A stretch of 64,000 nt of DNA, from assembly GCA_907164885.2 (NCBI GenBank), contig OU015496.1:137944003-138008002 (forward strand). The letters run 5' to 3'. Position numbers and translations under genes: made by a program. The notes below the pieces were generated by a model. The model did not search any database. It was not told the DNA's origin and was given only the letters and a program-made list of their open reading frames with translations. How positions within the stretch are numbered: position 1 is the stretch's first letter; each line of letters opens with the position of its first letter. The stretch comes from Dolomedes plantarius (lineage: Eukaryota > Arthropoda > Arachnida > Araneae > Dolomedidae). Positions 25,263 through 36,363 of this stretch are shown here, piece by piece.

Positions 25263-25686
25263 GGGTTTTGAACCACACCACTACCTTTGGCATAATGCCA
25301 CGCGCTTTTAACCGAAACGAGTGGAAAATATGCGAATATGCGCATGCACCACATATGTTGCTACACTTTAGCATTCGCGTTTGGCAATTCAAATGCCAAT
25401 ACATTATGTGGTGCTCTTCGAACGGGTTTCATTTGAACAAGCCTTATGATTATTACTCCGTTTGACAACTCGGCCACCTCCGCTTTCGCGTATCGGCCCA
25501 TGAATCACCTGAAGACCAGTCGCTACGTAGCAATACCTGAATACGCAGCCGAGGGTTAATTTCCCAAGTTCGGTGGCATTATTCATTAGTGTAGGACCCG
25601 AGGATGCCGGATGGACGGTACAGATCCGCCATCCACACAAGGCACCATTAGCCCCCTCCCCTTATAAGGTATGGTTTGTGTTATAA
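25263..25686. other. Unassigned, locally GC-richer stretch
   Basis: No gene recognised. It holds nested short inverted repeats: GCACCACATA (25346) with TATGTGGTGC (25404-25413), and TTGGCA/TGCCAA between them. The segment 25470-25680 is GC-rich for this window and identical in both copies. It may be an unrecognised repeat. Confidence 0.4.
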
Positions 25687-26067
25687 TATGCAGGATGATT
25701 TTTTTAAAACTGGCACTAATCAGAGCCATCTGTAGCGATGATGACCCTTTCTTCTGCAAAGAGAAGGTGCAACAGATTCCGCACCGATCTTTATAGCCCA
25801 AAATACAGGCGCTGCTGTCGACTACATAGTCATGAATGTGTATTTTGATGTTTTACTTGCCTTTTATGCAAATTATCGGATGCGCCGACAACAAAAGTGC
25901 CATATCTTCCCCTATCGGTGACTTTTGGAACTATTTTTTTGTTTTTCACGGAAACTCTTTTCCGTGTCGTTCTTAGCCTTTCTATCAATTTTGGTGGAAT
26001 TCCGGCTGATAGATCACGCTACAGATGGCTCTGAGTATTGTCAGTTTAAAAAAAATCACCCTGTATA
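25687..26067. mobile_element. mariner-type MITE
   Basis: About 380 bp. The left end reads CAGGATGATTTTTTTAAAAC and the right end, reversed, CAGGGTGATTTTTTTTAAAC. Both continue to CAGAGCCATCTGTAGCG, giving arms of about 50 bp. TA-rich flanks fit TA insertion. CAGGGTG termini are common in mariner-related elements. No transposase. Copy B: 61776-62156. Confidence 0.78.
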
Positions 26068-27234
26068 TCAAAATATTCTTAATTCACAGAAAGAGAAGAT
26101 TGCGTTTTATTCATCTTGTTTAGAATTACCCTTTTAAGTCTGCATAGAGTCACCATTTCTGCAATGAATATGTGCGATAAACACTTTTCCTTTGTTTCGT
26201 TCCGCCTCTGACTTGCAAAATTTATATTTTATGAACGTGAAGTCTGAAGAAGTCCAAATGTAAATTAAATAGTAAAAATAGTCCCCCCGATACTGTTTGT
26301 TTTCCAAGATAGTGATGTCTCTATTCCGATAGCTATAATACGTGAGGTTTATAAGAAGAAGAATAAATATCTAAGCACTATTTGAATTCGTTTGAGTTCC
26401 AGAACATCAGCATCCCTTTTCTCGCCCAACTTCATTTTGGAAATGGATTTACTGGGGAAAATATGCTTCAATATGTTAAAATCCTTCTAGAAAATTCGGC
26501 GCATATTTCTAAAGGTTTTATTTAAAAATCGCATTGTTAAATTCACTGGAGAACTGAATCTGTATCCGAATCCGAAGGAGCAAAAAAACTCCCTTTCTCC
26601 CACTCATGCACACAATTTTTATCTTTCAATCTTCTGCATATGTCACCATGTCCCTCACATAGAAAACAGCATGTCGCATAATTTGAATGAAAAGGAATCT
26701 CAAGACATTTTATAAGAAATATTTCGCTATACCCGTAACTAAATATCAGATATCATAATCTTTAATCATAAACTCTAACAACATGATCCTTAGAATTTAA
26801 CCCTTATCCAAAAAAGATAAAGCTACCGTTACTAACCATATTGGGTTCGTTTAGCTCAATGTTAACCTAGGAATATATTTTCCAATTATTATAGGCTTGG
26901 ATTTAATTTTTTTTAATTATACTCCATAGTAGACACAATATTTTTTTTACTCTAGACTTTCTTTAATTTTAGCCATTTTTTACTTTAGACGTATTTAATA
27001 ATTTACGTTTAAATATACAGAGAAAACAATATGTATAGATATATATGTACACAAAAATCCATAATTAATTTCTTAGGTTATTCAGCTAGAATTTTTATAC
27101 TGTATTGAAAAACACTTATGAATTTCATACTTGGAAACAAAAAAAAATTCTTAAGTTGGTTTATCTTCATTTTAAAACATTCTTTTACAAATAATTCTTT
27201 TCATTTTTTTTTTTCACACGATGATTATTTTTAC
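26068..27234. other. Unassigned stretch with an old TTAA-MITE copy
   Basis: At about 26818-26960 a diverged left end of the 22500-22926 family is readable (AGCTACCGTTACTAACCATA, then GCTCAATGTTAACC, then TATACTCCATAGTAGAC). Nothing else recognised. Confidence 0.45.
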
Positions 27235-27735
27235 ATTTCTATACTTTATTGAGGTATCACTAGGAGTTAATGTTGGTCCATGTATCTGTCTTATTTGCTT
27301 TATAATCTTAACTTTTCTTATCTTATCTGTTATATCTACCAATTATGACTATCTTTGCTTTTGGATAGCCTATCCATTTTTATATCTTACTTGTTATGGC
27401 CTATCTGCCTTGTTTGTTTTTAGAATCTTTAGCTTCTTTTATCTGATTTGTTATATCTTTTCCTATCTATTCCTATCTTTGTCTATTTTGCTTATTATAT
27501 CCTACCTATCTGTTATATATTATTTGTTATAGCCTATCTATATTACTTGTTTTAGAATCTTTAGTTTCTTTTTATCTTATTTGTTATATCTTGCCTATGT
27601 ATTTCTACCTTTGTCTATCTATAGCCTATCTATTTTTTTATCATATTTAATATAGTCAATCTGTCTTATTTGTTAAAGAATCTTTAGATTTCTTTCTCTA
27701 ATTTATTTTAGCTATCTTATATGTTTATTAATTTC
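27235..27735. repeat. Degenerate minisatellite of ~125-bp units rich in TATC
   Basis: GAATCTTTAG recurs at 27423, 27555 and 27678 (spacing 132 and 123), each followed by TTTCTTTTTATC-like and GTTATATCTTGCCTATC-like segments and built from a short CTATC/TTATC word. The long hydrophobic frame on the plus strand (27221-27532) comes from this repeat and is not a gene. Confidence 0.7.
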
Positions 27736-27817
27736 GTCCATTAAAAAAATTACTTGCGTTTTAAGACACAGTATACCTCATTTTCACCCCCAAATAATTC
27801 AAATTTAATTTTTTTTT

Positions 27818-28028
27818 AAACCGAGTCAAGTGTCGAGACCGGTTCACTTGACCACGCACCTCCAGAAGTAAAATTTGAGAACTTGGAGGACATTGCAGCC
27901 ACAACAGAGTTTTCATGTACCAGCCGCCTTTAGTGTACACGGCGATAGATTGTCATCGACGAGTATCGAACCAGTGACGTTCAGATCACTGGCTCGCAGC
28001 CTTTGTCAACTGGGCCACCGCGCCCTTC
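27818..28028 (-). mobile_element. tRNA-derived SINE with head
   Basis: Minus strand from 28028: a GCGCGGTGGCCCAGTTGAC head with an A-box-like TGGCCCAGTTG, B box GGTTCGATACTCG (27972-27960), then body with CGGCTGGTACATGAAAACTC and ending CGGTCTCGACACTTGACTCG. The body end matches 17923-18137. In copy B only its 3' half is inside the window (63914-64000). Confidence 0.78.
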
Positions 28029-28084
28029 AAATTTAAAAGTATTAAATGCGTTTAATACTTTAAGAAACTTTTGTTTTCTCTAAA

Positions 28085-28240
28085 GAACGAAAAAGTTACC
28101 CAATTAAAAAATATCTTTCTCTATTACGGAGTGCAATTCATATTTTTAAAAAATTCAAGTGGACAATCACCTGGAAAAAACGTTTTGCCCATACATTATA
28201 ACTGAGTTGCAAGAATCCAAGATAGCTACTACCCTAGAGC
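28085..28240 (-). mobile_element. Diverged TTAA-MITE fragment
   Basis: On the minus strand TTGCACTCCGTAATAGAGAA parallels TTGTACTCCGTCATAGAGAA of the copy at 31528-31931, with weaker agreement to the left end of the family. Confidence 0.4.
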
Positions 28241-28458
28241 TTAGTAGTATCCAAAAATCTTAGTAAATTAGCAAATGAGAGAAAATTTATCCGTAGTCCC
28301 TAAAATAAAAAGTACCATTTAATTCAATATTTATTAATAATAAGCAAGGAAAATTTTCTTCAGATTTAATAAACTCAATTTCTTTTAATTCCGATGTTTT
28401 CAATATGAAGCATCAGACGACCTTCAAATTTGCTCTTTCTCTCCCACCTATGTGCGTG

Positions 28459-28466
28459 TGTATGTA

Positions 28467-28531
<65 letters not shown>

Positions 28532-28556
28532 TATATGTATATATATATTAATATAT

Positions 28557-28611
<55 letters not shown>
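28459..28611. repeat. Microsatellite (TA)n
   Basis: TG/TA lead-in followed by a long TA run with a few breaks (ATAATAT, TTAATATATTATT). Confidence 0.93.
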
Positions 28612-28614
<3 letters not shown>

Positions 28615-28789
28615 TGAAACTCTCTATGGCGGGAAATAACGTTTCAGGAATATAGTCACCGTTTCGACGGATGGCCGTGGAAAAAGGGTCTCTTCCATAA
28701 TATTGGCTCTATGGGGTCTTTAACCAGTTTTTAATCAGTTTTAAACAAAATATGGCCGTTTAGAGGGGTGGACGGCTAAATAAATCCAA

Positions 28790-28794
<5 letters not shown>
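28612..28794. mobile_element. MITE copy 1 between TA tracts
   Basis: Starts TACTGAAACTCTCTATGGCG and ends GGACGGCTAAATAAATCCAA then CTGTA. The ends are loosely inverted (TACTG against CTGTA/TACAG). A second, nearly identical copy follows at 28869. TA-target insertion inside a TA microsatellite is plausible. Confidence 0.7.

Positions 28795-28868
<74 letters not shown>
28795..28868. repeat. Microsatellite (TA)n, second tract
   Basis: A pure TA run separating the two MITE copies. Confidence 0.95.
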
Positions 28869-28871
<3 letters not shown>

Positions 28872-29033
28872 TGAAACATCTCTATGGCAGGAAATAACGT
28901 TTCAGGAAAATAGTCATCGTTTTGACGGATGGCCGTGGAAAAAGGGTCTCTTCCATAATATTGGCTCTATGGGGTCTTTAACCAGTTTTTAATCAGTTTT
29001 GAACAAAATATGGCCGTTTAGAGGGGTGGACGG
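28869..29033. mobile_element. MITE copy 2, interrupted by an LTR element
   Basis: Matches copy 1 from ACTGAAACATCTCTATGGCA to GAGGGGTGGACGG, where copy 1 continues CTAAATAAATCC but this copy passes into TGTAAAG, the start of the LTR. The lost end marks the retroelement's insertion point. Confidence 0.75.
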
Positions 29034-29782
29034 TGTAAAGAGTCGGAATGCGAAAACAACAGAAACCTAAATTGTTAATGGGCCACCCAGCTTGCGTGGA
29101 CAAGCAAATTTACAGTCCCGACATTTTTATAACGCCAGATTTACGGTACCATAAAAAACGGAGAAATTAAGTGTGTCAACGGCCGTATATCTGAGGTCGG
29201 AGGGTCGAGCAGGTGGGGCCGTCTGATGGGAAGTTTTACCAGACATAATCGGCGCCAGAACTATAGGCAATTGCGAAAGGCAAGAGACAAGAATAACCTA
29301 TGAGAGCTAAATCGCATCCGCCCCCTCTATAAACAGGGAGGGGCGAGCGAATAGGGACCGAGGAAGCGAGAACCAATGAGACGAGGATGGAGAAGAATAT
29401 ATACAGATGATGAGACATTTGTAAGAGAGCGCCATTAAAAAAAGAGATGATAAGACAGTAAGCTGCCAACGGGCCGACGAGAGCCGTAACTTACGAAACT
29501 CAACAAAAAAAAATAAGCTGCTACAGGGCTGAGAAGAGACCCACTGTATAATATTAGAAGAAAGACGCCGGTCCTACGCAAGTACATAATACGTACGGAT
29601 TGAACAGCGTTAGCCTCCGGAGCAATGCAAATAGAATAATCAGCGACGAGAAGTTGCAGAAGTAGGCGATTGCCCAGAGATGTCAACATAGTGCCGAGGG
29701 CGAAGAGACGACACTACCATTAGTTTAGCCGATACCAGAGAGATACGCACCGTCGCTTAGTGAGTGGGACACCCAGATGACC

Positions 29783-29910
29783 ACCCATCAGTGCTGATCG
29801 ACCCGCATATCGGAAGAGAAGGCACCTATGCTGAGCAACATTGACCGCCCACCAGTGCTGACCGACCCGCATAGTGTAAGAAAAGCTACCCGTGCTGAGT
29901 AACGTACGAG
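29783..29910. repeat. Tandem duplication inside the LTR (64-bp period)
   Basis: Two diverged units: CAGTGCTGATCGACCCGCAT at 29789 and CAGTGCTGACCGACCCGCAT at 29853, each followed by a GGAAGAGAAGGCACC- or GTAAGAAAAGCTACC-like segment and TGCTGAG. Located in U3, just upstream of the putative TATA box. Duplicated U3 blocks often act as enhancers; that is inference. Confidence 0.75.
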
Positions 29911-29971
29911 GAGTCTTCAATAAGTGACCTTCGACATGAAGGACCCCGAACTCTTTAGTCCCAAGAGAACG

Positions 29972-29981
29972 GGATAAATAG
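29972..29981 (+). promoter_or_regulatory. Putative LTR TATA box
   Basis: GGATAAATAG in a GC-rich context, with a CTACAGTGAAC initiator-like sequence about 30 bp downstream. The position in the LTR fits a U3/R boundary. Confidence 0.4.
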
Positions 29982-30308
29982 GACGAGGATACACCGCGGA
30001 CGCTACAGTGAACAAACTGTACCCACGAACTCTGTGAACAACTGTGTGAACTTATGTACTACTATGGACCAGCGTTATCGGTGAATTCGATGTAGACGGC
30101 TGCGACCAAATGGGTGAGCATTTGGTATTATATAAACTAGCATACCGACTCTTACATAATCGCCTCTAACCCGCCAGGGGCCGGCGACATCGTAAGATTT
30201 AAAAGATAGTGGATTGGATAAGATTATATATATATGTAAATTCCCAGCATTACTAATGTTTCAGCGTTTGCTAAGTGTTACAAGTTCGAATGTATGTAAA
30301 TATGTATA

Positions 30309-30314
30309 AATAAA
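30309..30314 (+). terminator. Putative LTR polyadenylation signal
   Basis: AATAAA about 155 bp before the LTR end, followed within 30 bp by a GT-rich stretch (GTGTATATATGTATC). Fits the R/U5 region. Confidence 0.45.
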
Positions 30315-30470
30315 GTGTATATATGTATCTTCAGTATCATGTCTTGAGAGTTTGGGCCCATCTATTTATTAATTAATTACCGCCCTATTGGCGAACGTAC
30401 AACCAGTGTACGAGATACGATTTCAGCCGTAGTTAATAGCAGCAGGTCATGATCCTGTGTTATTACATTG

Positions 30471-30488
30471 TGGTGCCGTCCAATTTTC
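30471..30488 (+). promoter_or_regulatory. Putative primer binding site
   Basis: TGGTGCCGTCC starts 3 bp after the LTR end. TGG complements the CCA tail of a tRNA, as expected for a (-) strand primer site. The tRNA species is not identified. Confidence 0.55.
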
Positions 30489-30878
30489 ACTATTTTAGTG
30501 AGGACATGGTTATTGCTGTATAATCTATTGTGTTATTATTATTATATTAGGTTATTATTATATTATATGTGTTATTATTATTATATTATGTGTGTTATGT
30601 ATGTTGTTAAAAATCGTAGTGTGAAAATTTTAAGAGGAATATTTATGTGTGCATAGGTTAAAATTTCGGGACAACTCTCTAATTAAAATTTAAATGATTA
30701 GAAACAATATTTAGAAGTGAAATTGATATTTTTAAGATATATGTGTATTTCTAAGTGATTTATAAGTGAAAAGTATTGAGTGAAGTGTTATATATTACTG
30801 ATATATAGGTAAGGTGAACTGTGTAGGGTGTAAGGGGCGCTAGATTTTTAAATTGAGAATTAACCTGAACAGTTAATT

Positions 30879-31530
30879 ATGCCACGAGGAAGTAAGGCAA
30901 GTCGCCGGCAGGGAGACCCGGAGGTAGATATGGGCGAAAACTCCAATAGGGACAGTAGCTCAATAGCGAATGATACCCATCTATTAGATTCAGGTATAAT
31001 AGCCATGTTACCCACCTTTAATGGCACCGAAAACGAGTCACTAGAATTTTTTCAGCAGCAATTCGTAGAGATTGCAAGTCAAACCAGATGGACAGAGAAA
31101 CAAAAAGCGATTATAACCAAAACGAGATTGCATGACAGGGCAAAAGAATTTTTAAAGAGTAATGCGACGCTCCAAAACGCGACCGATTTTGGCACAATAA
31201 TAGAGACCCTAAAAGACAAATTCCAACCGGACCCAACGAGCATGCAAAAGCAATGCAGATTCCAGAACTTAGTGTTTAAACCATCCCAGACTTATGACGA
31301 AATCGCTCAAGAAATAGAGAAAGTGGGCAATGAATATTTAGGAATTTCGGAATTCTCGGTAGAAGAAACTAAACAAATGGCAAATAATGTTAAATTAGCA
31401 AAATTTATGGAAATTATACCATCAGAAATTAAAACAGAATTACGAAAAGAAAACGTAGCGGACTTTAATGAGGCGATCAAACGAGCGAAAGAATTAAGCG
31501 TAATTTACGACGAAGAAAGTAACGCGGTTA
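30879..31530 (+). pseudogene. Retrotransposon gag, 3' part removed by a MITE
   Basis: From the ATG at 30879 (about 400 nt after the primer site) about 217 codons of gag remain. A basic N-terminus (MPRGSKASRRQ) leads to LPTFNGTENESLEFFQQQF, the start of a Ty3/gypsy-type capsid-like domain, continuing with QTRWTEKQKAIITKTRL and, near residue 145, QTYDEIAQEI. Gag forms the particle that packages element RNA. At codon 217 the frame meets TTAA (31528-31531) and then the TTAA MITE, which supplies 14 foreign codons and a stop at 31577. No zinc knuckle, protease, RT or integrase is visible because the contig ends at 31931. Similar gag proteins are common in arachnid genomes (memory, not checked). Confidence 0.78.
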
Positions 31531-31931
31531 AGGCTGCTATGTACAAACCCCACTGGATTCCCTCACCTCAATGTTAACTATGGAGAAAATTTGTCCACGG
31601 ATTGCCGACTTCGATTCAAAGATTTTTTTTTTTTAAATTGTACTCCGTCATAGAGAAAGAAATTTTACACCTGTGTACCGGTTTCGAATTTTTTTAAAAA
31701 TGCAATTAATATTTTAAATTTAAATTATTCGGGGGAAAAATCTGGTATAGTGTGTTTTAAACGCTCATAAATTCCTTCGGTGGACGAAATTTATAAAATG
31801 AATCCGGTAGAGTACTGCAGAAAAGTTCAGGCTATCTGACAATACCAATTTTATTTGATTATCAACATTTATGTAGCTGTAAATAGTTGACAAAAAAGAT
31901 TTTTTAAAAAAATTTGCTGAGAATTTCGTCT
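31528..31931. mobile_element. TTAA MITE, second copy, cut by the contig end
   Basis: Begins TTAA GGCTGCTATGTACAAACC inside gag and follows the full copy (22500-22926) through CTCAATGTTAAC, TGGAGAAAATTTG, TACTCCGTCATAGAGAAAG and ATTTATGTAGCTGTAAATAG. The last ~45 bp before the N run no longer match the family's right inverted repeat. Confidence 0.8.
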
Positions 31932-32031
31932 NNNNNNNNNNNNNNNNNNNNNNNNNNNNNNNNNNNNNNNNNNNNNNNNNNNNNNNNNNNNNNNNNNNNN
32001 NNNNNNNNNNNNNNNNNNNNNNNNNNNNNNN
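31932..32031. other. Assembly gap, 100 N
   Basis: Exactly 100 N, the conventional placeholder for a gap of unknown size. The left contig ends inside a repeat (MITE within an LTR element), a common place for assembly to stop. Confidence 0.99.
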
Positions 32032-34534
32032 AATTAAAATATTAAGGTAAGAATAACGCGGGTAAAAGAAAAAATAATAGTAAGTTAAATTAAACAAAAA
32101 GTTAATTTTAACAGAAAAATATAGAGTTACAAGTTAGAAAATTTAGAAGAAAAATTAGAAAAGACTAATGATTCACGGAAAACAAAAAGTAATAATATTA
32201 AGAGGCCCAGAAAAACAGATATCATAAGAATACAAAAAATATTTTTGTAAGTTTTTCAATCTTTTTGGAATTTTAAAGTTTTTGATTTTTTTTGTTTGTT
32301 ATTTTTAAAATTTAAGAATACGAGTCAAAAGAACAGCAATTGGGAAAAAAAGGCCTTTCCCCGGATCATACACTTCGTAACGAGATAAATGCGGAGTTCG
32401 AAGGTGGAAAGCTAAAACAATACAGTGAATTTGGAAAAAGTATGACACCTGCTGGGATCGAACCTATAACGTGATTTACAAGGAATGATGGTGTATGAGG
32501 ATCACTTCCCCCAAATCATGTGACGCCTTTACTTCCGGTAAGACGGGTAAAAGCAGGGTGAAATGTGTCCCGTGTAAACGGACTTCAAAGGTTTTCCCTG
32601 TTAGCGGGTAAATCCCGGTATTATTGTTGTCCATGTAAACGCAGCTATTGTGATGCAGCCAATGGAGAGCGCAGGAATATATATCTTCCTTCTGTTTGAA
32701 TGATTAAGTGGCCGGAATAGGTTTAAATTATTGGTATTACTTGGTATTACTTCCGTTGAACTTTTTCCACAATAGATTTTCTGTTCTTTGTTCTGTTTTT
32801 TTATTTGAGTTTTTTCTTCTTGTCTTTTTTTCCCCTTCCCCCCCCCTCATGCAACTCCAGCAATCTTGCTCAGAAGGACTTTGCTAGCAACGTCTTTTAA
32901 CAGGTGCTCCTGGTAGGCGGTTTGCCTGGTAGCGGTAATAGGAACAGAGGTAGGTGATATTAAAACCGCTCTGGGATTCACTGGAAATTTCAATTTTCCA
33001 ATTTAGCTACATTACTTAAACTGGCACAGGTTTTGGAGCTGGTTGATCTCAGGATACCAAAGGAAATAGTCTTAGGGATGTTCTTTAGTTTCCAGCCTAA
33101 TCAGAAACTCAAAAGTGGATGAAACGTCGAAAAGAAGTTAGGGTAGGCGATATTTGGAACACTTACCTTTGTTTACAATGGTCTTCTGAGAAAAGGAGTT
33201 TAAAACAGTGTGTTTGCACTATCACCTCACAGCAACTCGCTTTTAGCTTTGCACACATTTAATTTTGTTTTTCTTTTGTTGCCAGTTATGTCTTCTATTG
33301 CCAGTTAGAGATACAGTTACAACGTTACAGTTAAAGTTAAGTCCTTAATGTTTTGAATTTTTAGAATTCGCCCTTATAAATGATATTTTGCTAAGTATTT
33401 TATAGCTTTTTTTTTTTCGTGACATCAAAAAATTTGTTCAATGCTTTGTTTAGGAAATTCTACTTTTGTGTTTCAATATTATGTACTGATAACGATTTCG
33501 ACGATGTAAAACTCGGTGTTACATGAATGTTTTTTCGGATGAAACCGCCAGCCAAAGCTATGATGTAATCTATAACTGTTTACCAGTCCCACCCGAAAGT
33601 CACTTTCATCTTAAATCTCTGACATAAGGTCTTTACGCGAGACACGAAAATACAACTGTTCGCCTATAAATTTATTTATACGTCTATGGATTTTTGTCGC
33701 AGAATGATATGTGTCTAAGCAAATTTCGGGTATTCAGAAAGCGCAATACTTCCCTTTCTTCACCATCATTGTTCTTTACTGGATGAACAGAAATTATTCG
33801 CTGCTACCCACAAGCTTCAATTTCTAGTCATATGACAATAAAATCATTATCAGGCAGAAAACAAAAATATACTTTAGCCCTTATACACATTCACTTCTAC
33901 TTTCTTTTCCTGATCTTTACTTATTTTCATTTTGATGCGATGTAAACGTTATGTAAGTTTATAAAACTAATAAAGTGAAAAACTTCGAGAAACCTCTATT
34001 TATTTTGAAAAAAATTCTCATAAAAACTTATTTGCTGAATTTTTTGTATTTATAAATTTTTAACCGAAAAGTATACGGTTTCAAACTGCTTCGGGTAAAC
34101 ATAATGTGATTATCTTTTTTTTATTACATGTTTACTCAATTTTAAAATTTATTTTTTCAATTTTTTTCATTTTTGTTATATACATATTGTTTTAAAAAAC
34201 AAGTAGCGTTTTTTACACTGAAATAATCCGTTTAATTTGATTACTTTTTAAATTTTAATTATTCGTCATATTTTACATCTTTCTGTTTCAATTTTTAAAA
34301 TTTATACTTGAAACCAACGTACTAAGATATGCTTCAGCATTATGCTTATTTTGATTTGTGGAATAATATCATAAAAATTTTTTTTCATTAAAGTTTTTCG
34401 ATAAAGTTTTCTGTTTGTTTTTCCCACGCACACATTGAAACTCTAGAGAAACAGTTTCCAATTTTTCTTTTTCTTTAGTTATGATTTACAAATTTGCTAT
34501 TTACTCCTGTTAATTAGCTAATCATTTTTTCCAG
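32032..34534. other. Start of right contig, no recognised gene
   Basis: Weak features only. GGTTCGATCCC on the minus strand (about 32466-32456) is a B-box-like sequence, probably a SINE remnant. On the minus strand CAAAGGTAAGTGTT (about 33173-33160) is a good splice-donor match at the end of a short GC-richer stretch (32840-33240), which might include an untranslated exon. 32510-32650 holds CGTGTAAACGG and CATGTAAACGC, possibly an unclassified MITE. The rest is AT-rich and featureless. Confidence 0.4.
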
Positions 34535-35764
34535 TTACATTACACGAATATGATTGTGTAAATACATGAAAATGCAGATTTTATTTAATACTCGTACAAT
34601 TGTGAAACCTGAAGCAGGAAAAAAAACATTTATCAAATTTTTCAATATCAGTAATTCATGAGTTACAATAATTGGTTATTTGAATTATGGAAATTGGAGC
34701 TGCTATTGTGATATGTGCTTCAGGTGCTGTTTGGCTTCCATTGTCCATCAAATTTGTCGCAACTACATTACACGAATATCGTTGTGTGAATACATTAAAA
34801 TGCAGATTTAAATTTGATGCTCGTACAATCGTGAAACCTGAAACAGAAAAAAAAACATTTCATCAATGATTTGAATCTTAGTAATTTGTGAGTTATAATA
34901 ATTGGTCATTTAAATAATGAAAAATGTGGAGGTTCCAGGGGTCGATTCGGGATTCAAGCACTAGTTGGCTTTAATTCGTTCATTAGTTTTGTTGCAGATC
35001 TATTACACGAATATCGTTGTATCAACACAATAACATGAAGATTTAATTTAATATTCATGCGATCGTGAAACCTTTGTAGAAAAAATCTTTTATTAATTAT
35101 TTCAGAATCAGTAATTTATGGATTACAATAATTGGTCATTTTAATAATGAAAAAGTTGAGGTGTAATTTTCAATATGCACTTCAGGTTCTGTTTCTCATT
35201 ATTTGTCCATCAATTTGTCGCTACTACATTACTCGAATATCGTTGTGTGAACACATTAAAATGCAGATTTGAATTGATACTCGTATAATCGTGAAACCTC
35301 GAGCACAAAAATTTTTTATCAGTTTTTTTAATCTCAGTAATTTATGTGTTATAGTTGGAAGTTCCATTGTCGATTTGGGCTTCAGGCACTAGTCGGCTTT
35401 AATTCATCCATCAGTTTTATTTCAGCTACGTTATTACACGAATATCATTGTGTAGGCACAATAAAATGCAGATTCAATTTAATACTGTTACAATCGTGAA
35501 CCCCTCGCAGAAAAAAGGCATATTTCAGTAGCAGTAATTCATGAGTTATAATAATTGGTCATTTTAATAATAAAAAAGTTTGAGGTGCCTTTGTGCGCCA
35601 TAGATAGTGCGTCAGGTACTATATGGCTTCAATTTGTCCATCAGTTTTGTAGCAACTGCATTACACGAATTTCACTGTGTGAACACATAAAAATTCAGAT
35701 TTATTTTAATACTCGTACAATCATGAAATCTTTAATAGAAAAAACTTTTCATCAATTACTTTAA

Positions 35765-36363
35765 TACCGGGTGTCCCAAAAATAACCGACGATTTGAAAA
35801 ACATTTAAAGAAAAACGGAAGGTGATATAAATGTACGGTTTGCTGCATTCTGCTTAGGTAACCAGGGAATTTATTCTCACCAATTTTCAAAATTAGTTGC
35901 AAAGTTCGTCAACAGATGGCGCTGCTTACTGGGAAAATTTTTTTCAGCAACAACGTGGCGCATTCTGAGGACAAAATTCGCAGACGCCCTTGCAAACATT
36001 TCAGTTTAAATGTTCTGACAAGCAGCAGAGATGTATTGTTCCAGTTCATCTACAGTTTGTGGATTGTGACGATACACATGGTCTTTCAAGTACCCACCAA
36101 AAAAAAATCGCATGGTGTCAAATCTGGCGAATAGGGAGGCCAATCCATGCGACTTTGCGCATGCCTCTTGTTTGAAAACATTGTTTTATAGTTTTCCCAG
36201 TCGGCAGCGCCATCTGTTGCGAACTTTGTAACTAATTTTGAAAATTGGTGAGAATAAATTCCCTGGTTGCCTAAGCAGAATGCAGCAAACCGTACATTTA
36301 TATCACCTTCCGTTTTTCTTTTTAATTTTTTCAAATCTTCGGTTATTTTTGGGACACCCGGTA
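35765..36363. mobile_element. Deleted mariner element with very long inverted repeats
   Basis: 599 bp from TA to TA (35765 and 36362). Ends CCGGGTGTCCCAAAAATAAC and the exact reverse. The inverted match goes on for about 165 bp into GCCATCTGTTGCGAACTTTG/AACAGATGGCGC. It is inserted in a satellite unit. Between the arms is a piece of transposase sequence. This foldback shape suggests internal deletion plus arm duplication. Confidence 0.85.
36086..36334 (-). pseudogene. mariner transposase fragment
   Basis: A minus-strand open frame of 82 codons. Its last residues, MDWPPYSPDLTPCDFFLVG, are the block around the third catalytic residue of mariner-type transposases. The N-terminal 50 codons are translated inverted-repeat arm, not transposase. 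Beyond the frame a few more family-like residues continue in other frames (DHVYR). No other catalytic block remains, so it is non-functional. Confidence 0.75.

Larger units (their letters stand above)
29034..30467 (+). mobile_element. 5' LTR of a Ty3/gypsy-like retrotransposon
   Basis: 1434 bp, beginning TGTAA and ending TTACA (a perfect 5-bp terminal inverted repeat with TG...CA ends). The left boundary is set by the break in MITE copy 2, the right by the primer binding site 3 bp downstream. A TATA-like motif (29972) and AATAAA (30309) suggest the U3-R-U5 layout. More GC-rich than its surroundings. The 3' LTR is not in the window, so the pair cannot be compared. Confidence 0.78.

Noticed and set aside
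27221..27532. 103-codon hydrophobic protein, looks like a membrane protein
   Set aside because: Produced by the TATC-rich minisatellite; broken differently in copy B.
31765..32097. Minus-strand frame spanning the N run
   Set aside because: Runs across 100 unknown bases and MITE sequence; not a real frame.
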